A DNA stretch of 12,768 nt from Ruminococcus sp. UBA3800 (GTDB lineage: Bacteria; Bacillota; Clostridia; Oscillospirales; Ruminococcaceae): assembly GCA_002368715.1 (NCBI GenBank), contig DFEO01000148.1, positions 1 to 12,768 of the forward strand. Direction: 5' to 3'. Positions within the stretch are counted from its first letter, which is position 1. Each line of letters begins with the position of its first letter. The position numbers and the translations under genes were made by a program. Below are positions 1 through 6,885 of the stretch, piece by piece. A model generated the notes under the pieces. That model did not search any database. It saw only the letters and a program-made list of their open reading frames with translations, and was not told the DNA's origin.

Positions 1-7
1 GTTCACC

Positions 8-460
8 TCATAATTTATACTGCATGAAATTATTGTTGTGTGTAAAACCGAAAGCCGTGTACAGCTTGACACCCATATCCGATGCTGTGATCTGAACTGT
101 CCCGCAGCCGTAGTTCCTTGCTTCATCTACCACACGCTTCAAAAGCTCGCTTGCGATGCCTTTACGCCGATATTCCTTGTCGGTGAACATACTCGACAAA
201 AGCCCTATCCTGCCGCTGGGGCAGCCGAAATACGGCGGCTTTTCTACGAATGACATTCCGCTTGTGCCGATGATCTTATCGCCGTCCAAAGCAAGCCACG
301 CCACAAAAGTGCTGTCGGCCATATGCCGTGTGTAATGATCTTTCAGTGCAGGATATAGGTCGATCTCCTCCGCTGCGCCTTCCTCACGAAGCTGGTCGAT
401 CCTCATTCTGATAAACGTATCAAGTTCATTGTCTGTCAGTCTTTTATATTTTATTTCCAT
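8..460 (-). CDS. GNAT family N-acetyltransferase
   Basis: A 150-residue single-domain GNAT protein, expected to transfer acetyl from acetyl-CoA to an amine; the substrate cannot be read from the sequence. The acetyl-CoA pyrophosphate loop is visible as EYRRKGIASELL at about residues 96-107, preceded by the beta-4 strand GLLSSMFTD. The C-terminal part (GVKLYTAFGF) matches the usual motif B ending. Length is typical for the family. The ATG at 458-460 has AAGGAG at 467-472 with a 6-nt spacer. It starts 23 nt after the polymerase stop on the same strand with no terminator between, so it is probably the second gene of the SOS transcript. Family call is secure; a role in damage tolerance is only inferred from the operon. 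Confidence 0.88.
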   Translation of the reverse strand: MEIKYKRLTDNELDTFIRMRIDQLREEGAAEEIDLYPALKDHYTRHMADSTFVAWLALDGDKIIGTSGMSFVEKPPYFGCPSGRIGLLSSMFTDKEYRRKGIASELLKRVVDEARNYGCGTVQITASDMGVKLYTAFGFTHNNNFMQYKL

Positions 461-483
461 AATAAGCTCCTTAAATCATTTTT

Positions 484-1977
484 CTATGCCTTATGTCCGC
501 CGATCTGGCGGTTACGTTCCTTCGCCGTAGCGCCCTCGGTATAATTTGTACCTTTCAGAACGGCATTCTTTCCGAACCTGTGTTTGATCGTGAGCATCGC
601 TTCCTGCAATGCTCTTTCTTTTTCAAGCGCATTCTCATCGTTCTCACGTTCTGCCGCCGCTGTCAGAGTGTCAAAAAGCGAAAGCTGCTCATAGCTCTCG
701 CACTCAGGCACATCCTCCTCACGGATAACATTGCACACCACTAGCGTTATCCGCCTTGCAAGAAGGCTCCTGTCATAGATGCGGTCAAAAAGCTCCATAG
801 TATTGTCTATAAGCTTTCTTGTGGACGAGGTGTGCCTGCAAAGGTTCTGTGTGCCGTGGGCGTGCTTCGGAACTTTGCGCCCGTAATGATCCGATACGAC
901 TTCGCCACGGTAGTGTCCGTCCGCAAGGCTCTCACGGTCATAATTTACAGTCAGAACGATCTGATCCGTCACGAGCCCCTTGTCCACCAGGTCAAGCGAC
1001 AGCATATCCGCCATTTCCCAGACTATCAGCCTGGTGCGTTCGTTATCGCAGGGCTCGGACAGCACCTGCCCCGAGGTTATGCTGCTGCTTGCAGGCCTGT
1101 ATGCTTTCACCTCTGCGATATCGGTAGGCTCTATCCCCCAGGCATGGTCTATCAGCAGCTCTGCGTTCTTGCCGAATTCCTTGTAAAGCACACCTGCGTG
1201 GCTGCGGTTTAGCGAGTGACGGGCAATGTCGCCCATAGTGTGGATGCCGAGCTTTTCGAGCCGTGAGGCTATGCCCTTGCCCACTCTCCAGAAGTCGGTT
1301 ATCGGGGTGTGTGTCCACCAGTTGTCTTTATAGGACTGCTCGTCAAGCTCTGCTATGCGCACCCCGTCACTGTCGGCAGGGATATGCTTCGCAACGATAT
1401 CCATAGCCACCTTGCACAGATACATATTAGTCCCCACACCTGCTGTGGCCGTGATGCCTGTTGTGTTCAGCACATCCTGTATCAGCATACGGGCAAAGCC
1501 GTGGCCGTCGGTGTTGTAAATGTCAAGATACCCCGTAGCGTCAATGAACACCTCGTCTACCGAGTAGGCAAAAATATCCTCGGGAGCAACATATTTGAGG
1601 TAAATGCCGTATATCTGAGAGCTCACCTTCATATAAAGCGACATACGGGGAGGTGCAACTATATAGTCAACAGCAAGAGAAGCATCCTTTGACAGCTCCG
1701 AATAGATATAGCTTTTACTCTCAAGCTTTTTCCCGGGAGCGGTCAGGGCTCTTTCTCTGTTTATCTTTCCCACTTCGGATATGACCTCAAAAAGTCTGGC
1801 TCTGCCCGGTATACCGTAGCTCTTGAGCGGCGGTGAAACAGCAAGGCAGATGGTTTTTTCCGTGCGGCTCTTGTCGGCAACGACGAGATTTGTATCCAGC
1901 GGGTCAAGCCCGCGATCCACACATTCAACACTGGCATAAAACGACTTCAGGTCGATAGCGACATATACCTTGCTCAT
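484..1977 (-). CDS. Y-family translesion DNA polymerase (UmuC/UvrX-like)
   Basis: A 497-residue Y-family DNA polymerase that inserts nucleotides opposite damaged template bases. The palm metal ligands are visible: Asp9 in AIDLKSFYASVE, with Tyr14 as steric gate, and Asp141-Glu142 in AYSVDEVFID. The stretch after residue 20 (RGLDPLDTN...DKSRTEKT) resembles the longer UmuC/UvrX-type N-terminus rather than compact DinB. A helix-hairpin-helix thumb follows at about 223-255 (FWRVGKGIASRLEKLGIHTMGD), then the little-finger region. QLSLF at 431-435 is a canonical beta-clamp binding pentapeptide, followed by a Lys/Glu-rich tail. AGGA lies about 12 nt before the ATG. Transcription comes from a consensus promoter with a LexA-type box in its spacer. 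No umuD or lexA gene is in the window. It could be annotated as a UV-damage repair protein or Pol V-like subunit. Confidence 0.93.
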   Translation of the reverse strand: MSKVYVAIDLKSFYASVECVDRGLDPLDTNLVVADKSRTEKTICLAVSPPLKSYGIPGRARLFEVISEVGKINRERALTAPGKKLESKSYIYSELSKDASLAVDYIVAPPRMSLYMKVSSQIYGIYLKYVAPEDIFAYSVDEVFIDATGYLDIYNTDGHGFARMLIQDVLNTTGITATAGVGTNMYLCKVAMDIVAKHIPADSDGVRIAELDEQSYKDNWWTHTPITDFWRVGKGIASRLEKLGIHTMGDIARHSLNRSHAGVLYKEFGKNAELLIDHAWGIEPTDIAEVKAYRPASSSITSGQVLSEPCDNERTRLIVWEMADMLSLDLVDKGLVTDQIVLTVNYDRESLADGHYRGEVVSDHYGRKVPKHAHGTQNLCRHTSSTRKLIDNTMELFDRIYDRSLLARRITLVVCNVIREEDVPECESYEQLSLFDTLTAAAERENDENALEKERALQEAMLTIKHRFGKNAVLKGTNYTEGATAKERNRQIGGHKA

Positions 1978-2054
1978 AAGCTCATCACTTCCTTTTCGTT
2001 CCCTCCGTAAACGGCCCGGGCGCCGCCGCAGGGTTTATGATATCCTTTGTTATG

Positions 2055-2083
2055 ATTATACAACAAAACATTTGTTCTGTCAA
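2055..2083 (-). promoter_or_regulatory. SOS promoter of the polymerase gene, LexA box in spacer
   Basis: On the minus strand a perfect -35 TTGACA (2078-2083) and a perfect -10 TATAAT (2055-2060) are separated by 17 nt. The spacer holds GAACAAATGTTT (2066-2077), which fits the Gram-positive LexA/DinR consensus GAAC-RNRY-GTTY at every defined position. A repressor there would block polymerase binding directly. The promoter sits about 78 nt before the ATG of the Y-family polymerase, a gene type commonly under SOS control. Confidence 0.85.
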
Positions 2084-2104
2084 TAGTCTTCCTTGATCTT
2101 CCAT

Positions 2105-2145
2105 AAAAAACCGCCGCACAGCTCTCTGTCTGTGCGGTGGTTTTT
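2105..2145 (-). terminator. Intrinsic terminator of the protease gene
   Basis: Arms 2106-2121 and 2130-2145 pair over 16 bp with one G-T wobble around an 8-nt loop. Read on the minus strand, the stem is preceded by A's and runs into a T tract at 2105-2110. It lies 8 nt after the stop codon of the IdeS-like gene and insulates the downstream SOS promoter. Confidence 0.88.
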
Positions 2146-2153
2146 GAAAACGG

Positions 2154-3965
2154 TCACTTATTCTTTTTTGATACGATCACAGCTGCTGCGCCGAGGGCAG
2201 CGAGCGCAAGCGTTCCTGCCGCAGCACCCGTGGAGGGGTTGGAAGAGGCTGCGGTGTTTGCTGCGGGCGAGCTCTTAGTGTCAGCATCCTTCTTTGATAC
2301 GGACGCTGTTTCACGGCTGCTGTCCGAGGACACCTCTGTCTGCACTTCAGACGAGCTTTCGGATTCGCTCTCGTAAATGCTGCTCTCTGCCGGTGCATCC
2401 GCCAGTATATTGAAATCGAAGGTCGCTTCCTTGTTGTTGAGATAATAGCTTTCGGATATCGCCTTGTCGGGATTTATCCTGAGTGTCACGGTATAATTTC
2501 CCGGCTCCCATTTCTCGACTATGCCGTCCTTGGTGTTGAGTTTGAGCAGGTAGGATACTTCTGCGTTTGTGAATATATCAGCCTCATGCTTCTCGGTGCC
2601 CGAGTAAACAACGCTGCCGTCAGCCTTGTTTGTGACTGTCCACTCAAAGGTCAGCATATTTCCTCCGGGATAGTCGCTGTTCAGATCGGTGCCTGACTGA
2701 TTTGCGATGAACACATTCAGGTTTATTGCTTCGCTCTGTCCGAACCATTTTGACGAGTCCTCCTCGACACGCTCCTTAAACGGGATCATCTGCGGCTCGG
2801 TGCTGTTGGTGGTGAACATATAGTCTATCACAAGATCGACATTTTCATACTGCTTTTTGCTTCCCTCTGTTTCTGTGTTTTCAGCTATCAGCTCTTCGTC
2901 ATAAAGGGGCATCCCTATCATCCCATAGATCACATATGGCTCGTCAGGGTCATCGCTGTAATTCAGCAGCTCCCAGACGTTGTGTCCGTCGCCGAGCGTC
3001 TTGTAATTGAGATTATACAATGTGTAGGAGTTGGGACGGGCGCTCTTGCAGCCGAGTATCTCTTCGGTGTCGGGTGACTGTGTCGGGTCCAGCTCGAATT
3101 CAGCATTCGCATCATTGTCGCTGTCTATTATCAGCATAGCCTTGTATCTGCTTGCAGGGTCTGTTTCTTCGGGGTCATAAATTATTCCTCCGGCTGTCAC
3201 CGCATGGCAGGCCATACCAATGTAGTCGTCCGAGCAGCCGCCTATCGACAGGCCGAACCCACGGGCGTTCTCGCTTTCCTTGTCAAGGTCAAGAAGGTTT
3301 GAAACAGCGGATGGGTCATCCTTGAGATCATACACCTCATAGACCTGCGAAACGACAAAGTCTTTATCGACACCCGGCTCGGGAGCCTTCTGGTTCACAG
3401 GGAACGTGTGGCTGCCGGCGCCCGATATAAAAAACAATCCGTCAAAGAACCAGTCAAAGCCTTTTTCGGTCTCGCCGCCCTTGTTTATAAAACCGCTTCT
3501 GAAAAAGTCAAACACATCGTCCTCCGAGCCGAAGTTCCTGCTTTTGAACGGGTCGGAATAATTCTGTGCCCAGCCTGTCAGCCACAGCACGTTTGAAGCC
3601 GATGCTGCCCAGCAAAGGTTGCTGTCATAAAGCGGTGATTCCAAGTCAAATTTTTCCGCATCCACAAAGGCGCTGTCGTGTATATACAGCGGTGTGCTCT
3701 CGTCGGTGCGATAGTTATCCTCCACTGCCTTGATAAAAGCGTCCTTGTTGTCTTCTCTCAGGCCTGTCGCTACAAGTCTGAGCTGTTTTCCTTCAATGTT
3801 TATCGGAACGTTGACCGAAATGATATCACCGCTCCGGTCTGCGCCCGTATCAAGGTCTATTTCCGTAAAGCCTTCGTGGCTCGATGCAAAAACTGCCTGT
3901 GTGTGTACCATAGCTGCGGCAAGCGTGAGGGCTGCCGCTGCTGCTGTGATCCTTCTAGCTTTCAT
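2154..3965 (-). CDS. Surface-anchored IdeS/Mac-like cysteine protease
   Basis: A 603-residue exported protein. Residues 1-27 form a signal peptide (KARR, hydrophobic Ala-rich core, VFA|SS). The region from about 90 to 370 resembles the IdeS/Mac cysteine endopeptidases (MEROPS C66, PF09028): nucleophile Cys118 in SNLCWAASASNVLWLTGW, His254 in ACHAVTAGGIIYD, and Asp281/Asp283 in LIIDSDNDA, in the same order as Cys94, His262, Asp284 and Asp286 of streptococcal IdeS. About 410-520 resembles a CARDB adhesion domain, ending ISESYYLNN. A Ser/Glu-rich stalk (about 525-575) leads to NPSTG (576-580), a hydrophobic helix and KKNK, a sortase-type wall-sorting signal. The start is set by AGGAGG at 3975-3980, nine nt before this ATG. 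The substrate is unknown; immunoglobulin is only suggested by homology to IdeS. Confidence 0.82.
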   Translation of the reverse strand: MKARRITAAAAALTLAAAMVHTQAVFASSHEGFTEIDLDTGADRSGDIISVNVPINIEGKQLRLVATGLREDNKDAFIKAVEDNYRTDESTPLYIHDSAFVDAEKFDLESPLYDSNLCWAASASNVLWLTGWAQNYSDPFKSRNFGSEDDVFDFFRSGFINKGGETEKGFDWFFDGLFFISGAGSHTFPVNQKAPEPGVDKDFVVSQVYEVYDLKDDPSAVSNLLDLDKESENARGFGLSIGGCSDDYIGMACHAVTAGGIIYDPEETDPASRYKAMLIIDSDNDANAEFELDPTQSPDTEEILGCKSARPNSYTLYNLNYKTLGDGHNVWELLNYSDDPDEPYVIYGMIGMPLYDEELIAENTETEGSKKQYENVDLVIDYMFTTNSTEPQMIPFKERVEEDSSKWFGQSEAINLNVFIANQSGTDLNSDYPGGNMLTFEWTVTNKADGSVVYSGTEKHEADIFTNAEVSYLLKLNTKDGIVEKWEPGNYTVTLRINPDKAISESYYLNNKEATFDFNILADAPAESSIYESESESSSEVQTEVSSDSSRETASVSKKDADTKSSPAANTAASSNPSTGAAAGTLALAALGAAAVIVSKKNK

Positions 3966-4218
3966 TTTCTTCTTCCTCCTGATACTGATATGATCGCCCG
4001 ATACGCAGGGAGTGTCACAGGGTGGCACTTATCTGCGGTCAAATAAAAAATATATTACAGAATGTGACCGGCAGGATATCGTTCGGCTTTCTGCCGGTCT
4101 TTGACGCATCCTATGATAGCATACCAAACCTTGCAGGTTCCTTGCAAGCTGTTGTCAGCTTTTTTTGCCATGAAGCCTGATATTTAAGCGTTTTAGCCGA
4201 TGCTTCAAGTATATGACA
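3966..4218 (-). promoter_or_regulatory. Long hairpin-rich 5' leader of the protease gene
   Basis: If transcription starts near 4218, the protease mRNA has a leader of about 250 nt with no convincing small ORF. Stems seen (plus coordinates): 4171-4176 with 4202-4207 (6 bp); 4146-4151 with 4156-4161 (6 bp, 4-nt loop); 4130-4135 with 4143-4148 (6 bp, 7-nt loop); and 4066-4074 with 4091-4099 (9 bp perfect, GACCGGCAG/CTGCCGGTC, 16-nt loop). The second and third stems share 4146-4148 and cannot fully form together. I recognise no known riboswitch class. A T-rich stretch follows the 9-bp stem by about 15 nt, too far for a standard terminator. Confidence 0.45.
3975..3980 (-). promoter_or_regulatory. 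Ribosome binding site fixing the protease start
   Basis: AGGAGG on the minus strand lies nine nt before the ATG at 3963-3965. The reading frame stays open upstream to 4028, but only this start gives a clean signal peptide and a proper Shine-Dalgarno spacing, so the 21-residue upstream extension is rejected. Confidence 0.88.
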
Positions 4219-4224
4219 ATAAAG

Positions 4225-4253
4225 ATTATACCACATAGTAAAAGAAATTTCAA
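4225..4253 (-). promoter_or_regulatory. Promoter of the IdeS-like protease gene
   Basis: Minus-strand -35 TTGAAA (4248-4253) and -10 TATAAT (4225-4230) are separated by 17 nt. The predicted start near 4218 leaves a leader of about 250 nt. The -35 box is 18 nt from the -35 box of the divergent GGDEF gene. Confidence 0.7.
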
Positions 4254-4271
4254 TATATATTCACAATTTAC

Positions 4272-4300
4272 TTGACATTATTTCGATAACAGTATATAAT
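4272..4300 (+). promoter_or_regulatory. Promoter of the membrane GGDEF gene
   Basis: Perfect -35 TTGACA (4272-4277) and perfect -10 TATAAT (4295-4300) with a 17-nt spacer. The predicted transcription start near 4307 rules out the in-frame TTG at 4306 as the start codon and supports the ATG at 4336. Confidence 0.86.
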
Positions 4301-4321
4301 AAGCATTGATACAGGGTTTGG

Positions 4322-4329
4322 AAAGGGGG
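4322..4329 (+). promoter_or_regulatory. Ribosome binding site fixing the GGDEF gene start
   Basis: AAAGGGGG lies 6 nt before ATG 4336. The upstream in-frame TTG at 4306 coincides with the predicted transcription start and has no Shine-Dalgarno sequence. Confidence 0.82.
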
Positions 4330-4335
4330 TATAAG

Positions 4336-5280
4336 ATGGAAGAGAGACTGATGCGGCAAAAACTCAGAAGAAAGCAGCGGCTCGTCTGGGGAATGTTGTC
4401 TTCGGCTGCGGCTATGCTGATAGCGGCGGCGGTAGTTTATGTTCTGAAGATACCGACACCCAATCTGCTGCTTCTGACGGTCCTTGTCATATCGACAACT
4501 GTTTACGGATTCAGCGCAGGTGTTACCGGCGGTATTGTCTTTATCGGATATATAATGTTTGCCTATTCAACAGACCACAGTTTTATACATTATACGGATG
4601 AAGAGATCCTGCGGCTGGTGGTCACGGTCGCTGCGGTGATACTGAATGTGTTCGTCATAGGAAAGCTCAAGAGCCGATACACCTCAACTCTTGACCGTCT
4701 GACCCGAGCAAACCAGATCCTTGAAATGGATAACAGCCTGCTCAAAGAATCGACCGATACGGACTCGCTTACCGGGATAATGAACCGCTTTGCGTTTAGG
4801 CGTGACTATGAGAGCTATGAGCACTGTGATGTTCACGTTATGAGGCTGGACATAGATGACTTCGGAGCCATAAACGAAAAGTACGGCCGCTCGGTGGGAG
4901 ATTATGTTCTCAAAAATGTGGGCGCAGTTCTGGAGGCTGCTTTTGAAAAGCACGCCTGCTACCGATACGGAGCGGATGAGTTCCTGGTGGTTGCTGTGGA
5001 TATGAGCGGCGAGAGCTTTATGAAGCATATCAGGGAGCTTTCGGGCGCCTTCAACGAGCTCAGGGAGACCGAGCTTGCGGCAGTGGGGCTGAATTATTCG
5101 GCAGGCTATGTTCACGGCATCGTCGATCATCACGATGACCTCAGGCTTATGCTGAGAACGGCAGAAGACAACCTTAACAAGGCGAGAAGGACCGGCAGAA
5201 ACAAAGTGGTCGGCTCGGAGTATTCAAGAGCGATAATCAAAAAACTGCGCAGAAAAGCCCACGGCGCAAGGATAAGGTAA
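4336..5280 (+). CDS. Membrane GGDEF-domain protein, degenerate GADEF motif
   Basis: A 314-residue inner-membrane protein. About residues 17-110 contain four hydrophobic segments (near 17-37, 43-60, 62-79 and 93-110) resembling the DUF4118 sensor region of KdpD-type kinases. A short helical linker (112-140) leads to a GGDEF domain (about 141-296) opening with DTDSLTGIMNRFAF. GGDEF domains make cyclic di-GMP from two GTP. Here the signature is GADEF (212-216), the usual FKxIND is FGAINE, and there is no RxxD inhibitory site. These changes could weaken or abolish cyclase activity, leaving a GTP-binding sensor. The tail is basic (KKLRRKAHGARIR). It has its own promoter and terminator and is divergent from the IdeS-like protease gene. 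Confidence 0.87.
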   Translation: MEERLMRQKLRRKQRLVWGMLSSAAAMLIAAAVVYVLKIPTPNLLLLTVLVISTTVYGFSAGVTGGIVFIGYIMFAYSTDHSFIHYTDEEILRLVVTVAAVILNVFVIGKLKSRYTSTLDRLTRANQILEMDNSLLKESTDTDSLTGIMNRFAFRRDYESYEHCDVHVMRLDIDDFGAINEKYGRSVGDYVLKNVGAVLEAAFEKHACYRYGADEFLVVAVDMSGESFMKHIRELSGAFNELRETELAAVGLNYSAGYVHGIVDHHDDLRLMLRTAEDNLNKARRTGRNKVVGSEYSRAIIKKLRRKAHGARIR

Positions 5281-5307
5281 AGTACGCAAGGGTAAATATG
5301 ATATCCG

Positions 5308-5345
5308 GAAAGGCTGCACGGCATAATAGCTGTGCGGCCTTTTTC
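5308..5345 (+). terminator. Intrinsic terminator of the membrane GGDEF gene
   Basis: AGGCTGCAC (5311-5319) pairs with GTGCGGCCT (5332-5340) with one G-T wobble around a 12-nt loop, followed directly by five T's. Flanking A's before the stem can extend the pairing. It lies about 30 nt after the stop codon. Confidence 0.87.
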
Positions 5346-5442
5346 TGCAAAAAACAGTGTCAAAAAATTTGTTTTTTCGTTCAAAGAGTTGATGATGTTG
5401 AAATTTTTCACTAATTCTCGATATATTTATATCTTTACTTTC

Positions 5443-5451
5443 TGCTATAAT
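5443..5451 (+). promoter_or_regulatory. Extended -10 promoter element of the lichenase gene
   Basis: TGCTATAAT is a perfect extended -10 element (TATAAT at 5446-5451). At 16-18 nt upstream there is only A/T-rich sequence with no recognisable -35, so the promoter may be weak alone or need an activator. The expected start near 5458 gives a leader of about 77 nt. The rest of the gap, 5346-5442, is A/T-rich with nothing else I can assign. Confidence 0.6.
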
Positions 5452-5467
5452 GTGACCATCGGAATAG

Positions 5468-5500
5468 ACATAAAGTTTTCCGAATATGCAAACTTTATGT
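5468..5500 (+). promoter_or_regulatory. 11-bp perfect inverted repeat in the lichenase leader
   Basis: ACATAAAGTTT (5468-5478) and AAACTTTATGT (5490-5500) are perfect reverse complements around an 11-nt loop. The element begins about 10 nt after the predicted transcription start. It could be an mRNA 5'-end stabilising hairpin or, as DNA, an operator. There is no T tract after it, so it is not a terminator. Confidence 0.6.
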
Positions 5501-5534
5501 GGCAATCGACTAAATCGAGCGGAGGTAGAAGAAG

Positions 5535-6776
5535 ATGAAATTAAGAAGGATGATAAGTGCTCTTGCGGCAGCGGTAATGGCGCTGAGCGTGGCAATGCCG
5601 ACCTCGGCAGCTTCCAGGTTTACGGGAAGCTACTTCGGCACAGGCTTCGACAGCTATGACTGGGGCAAAATGGAGGCTTCGGACGGCTGGTCGAACGGCG
5701 GTATGTTCAACTGCACATGGAGCAAGGACAATGTTCAGTTCTCGGGCGGAAAGATGAACATCTCCATCACAGGAAATCAGTGGTCCGGCTATAAGGGCGG
5801 CGAATACCGCACCACACAGGCTTTCGGCTTCGGTATGTATGACGTCAGCATGAAGCCGATCAAGAACGTGGGTGTAGTAAGCTCGTTTTTCACTTATACA
5901 GGCCCCTCGGACGGAACTGTCTGGGACGAGATAGACATCGAATTTCTTGGCAAGAACACAAACCAGGTCCAGTTCAATTATTATACCAGAGGTCAGGGCA
6001 ACCACGAGTATGTTTACAACCTTGGCTTTGATGCTTCCCGGTCCTTCCATCAGTATGGCTTCTACTGGGACAGCAGCAGCATAACCTGGTATGTTGACAA
6101 GAAGCCGGTATACACGGCTTACAGAGATATACCTCAGACTCCCGGACGTATTATGATGAATGCATGGAACGGCACGGGTGTTGACGAGTGGCTCGGCCAC
6201 TATAACGGTGTTGCACCGCTCACAGCTCAGTATGACTGGATATCCTATACTGCTCCCACGGGCGGCGGCAGCCGGAACACAGGCAGCAGCAATAACACTA
6301 GCAACAACAATAATAACAACCAGCAGCAGAGCAGCTCCGGCAGCTTCAACGCAGGTCAGAAATACGCTATTAAGAGCGTGAACAGCGGCAAGGCTCTTGA
6401 TGTTTCCTGGGGCAGCAAGGACAACGGTGCGAACGTTCTCCAGTATACCTACAACGGTTATCAGAATCAGAAATGGTATCTCGAAAGGAAATCAAACGGC
6501 TATTATGTTATCAAGTGTGCGAACAGCAACAAGGTGCTGGACGTTGCGTGGGGCAGCAAGGATGACGGCGCAAACGTTCAGCAGTGTGAGTACTACGGCA
6601 ACGACGCACAGCAGTGGGAGCTCCGCAAGGTAGGAAACAGCTATGCTATCATAAACAAGGGAAGCGGCAAGGCACTTGACGTTTCCGGAAAGTCCAAGGC
6701 TGACAACGCTAACGTTCTCCAGTGGAGATACACGGGCGGCGCAAACCAGCTCTGGAACATTGAAGCGGTTTACTGA
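5535..6776 (+). CDS. Secreted GH16 lichenase with ricin-type beta-trefoil
   Basis: A 413-residue secreted enzyme, predicted to be an endo-beta-1,3-1,4-glucanase that cuts mixed-linkage glucans of cereals. Residues 1-25 are a signal peptide (KLRR, hydrophobic core, TSA). The GH16 domain spans about 28-240; WDEIDIEF (130-137) is the lichenase active site, with Glu132 as nucleophile, Asp134, and Glu136 as acid/base. A Ser/Asn/Gln-rich linker (about 241-272) leads to a beta-trefoil (273-413, RicinB/CBM13-like) with three repeats ending in QKW, QQW and QLW. No dockerin or SLH domain is present, so it is a free or lectin-targeted enzyme rather than a cellulosome part. GGAGGT at 5521-5526 lies 8 nt before the ATG. 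Monocistronic with its own terminator. Confidence 0.94.
   Translation: MKLRRMISALAAAVMALSVAMPTSAASRFTGSYFGTGFDSYDWGKMEASDGWSNGGMFNCTWSKDNVQFSGGKMNISITGNQWSGYKGGEYRTTQAFGFGMYDVSMKPIKNVGVVSSFFTYTGPSDGTVWDEIDIEFLGKNTNQVQFNYYTRGQGNHEYVYNLGFDASRSFHQYGFYWDSSSITWYVDKKPVYTAYRDIPQTPGRIMMNAWNGTGVDEWLGHYNGVAPLTAQYDWISYTAPTGGGSRNTGSSNNTSNNNNNNQQQSSSGSFNAGQKYAIKSVNSGKALDVSWGSKDNGANVLQYTYNGYQNQKWYLERKSNGYYVIKCANSNKVLDVAWGSKDDGANVQQCEYYGNDAQQWELRKVGNSYAIINKGSGKALDVSGKSKADNANVLQWRYTGGANQLWNIEAVY
6399..6722 (+). repeat. Three coding repeats of the beta-trefoil
   Basis: Three 45-nt units at 6399-6443, 6540-6584 and 6678-6722 encode related 15-residue segments ([16 protein letters not shown] type), spaced 141 and 138 nt apart. 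They are the alpha, beta and gamma lobes of the trefoil lectin. DNA identity is still high between the first two, consistent with duplication inside the gene. Confidence 0.8.
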
Positions 6777-6790
6777 GCTTCGTAAAAACG

Positions 6791-6834
6791 GCTAAAAAAA
6801 AAGACCTTCTCAGCTGAGAGGGTCTTTTTTTAGC
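6791..6834 (+). terminator. Intrinsic terminator of the lichenase gene
   Basis: AAGACCTTCTC and GAGAGGGTCTT pair with one T-G wobble around AGCT, flanked by an A tract before and seven T's after (to 6831). It lies about 15 nt after the stop codon. Confidence 0.9.
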
Positions 6835-6871
6835 AAAAACGGCATATCCCTTTTTTAAAAAGGATATGCCG
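6835..6871 (-). terminator. Intrinsic terminator of the triple-sensor GGDEF gene
   Basis: CGGCATATCC (6840-6849) and GGATATGCCG (6862-6871) are perfect 10-bp complements; read on the minus strand the stem is followed by TTTTT (6835-6839). The middle (C's, T's and A's) can pair further. It abuts the lichenase terminator, so the two convergent genes have separate back-to-back terminators. Confidence 0.85.
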
Positions 6872-6885
6872 CACGGACCGAATGA

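Noticed and set aside
832..1212. Plus-strand open frame of 126 codons
   Set aside because: It lies wholly inside the well-supported Y-family polymerase on the other strand and resembles no protein I know.
3966..4028. 21-residue N-terminal extension of the protease
   Set aside because: It would put charged residues before the signal peptide; AGGAGG at 3975-3980 fits the ATG at 3963-3965 instead.
4146..4166. Hairpin plus T tract on the plus strand, terminator-like
   Set aside because: No plus-strand gene precedes it; it is better explained as one of the leader hairpins of the minus-strand protease gene.
4306..4335. TTG start for the membrane GGDEF protein
   Set aside because: It coincides with the predicted transcription start and lacks a Shine-Dalgarno sequence; ATG 4336 has AAAGGGGG.
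6283..6345. AGC/AAC-rich low-complexity tract resembling a simple repeat
   Set aside because: It encodes the Ser/Asn/Gln linker of the lichenase and keeps the reading frame.
6399..6722. Regularly spaced repeats suggesting a CRISPR-like array
   Set aside because: Only three imperfect units about 140 nt apart inside an open frame; they are trefoil lobes.
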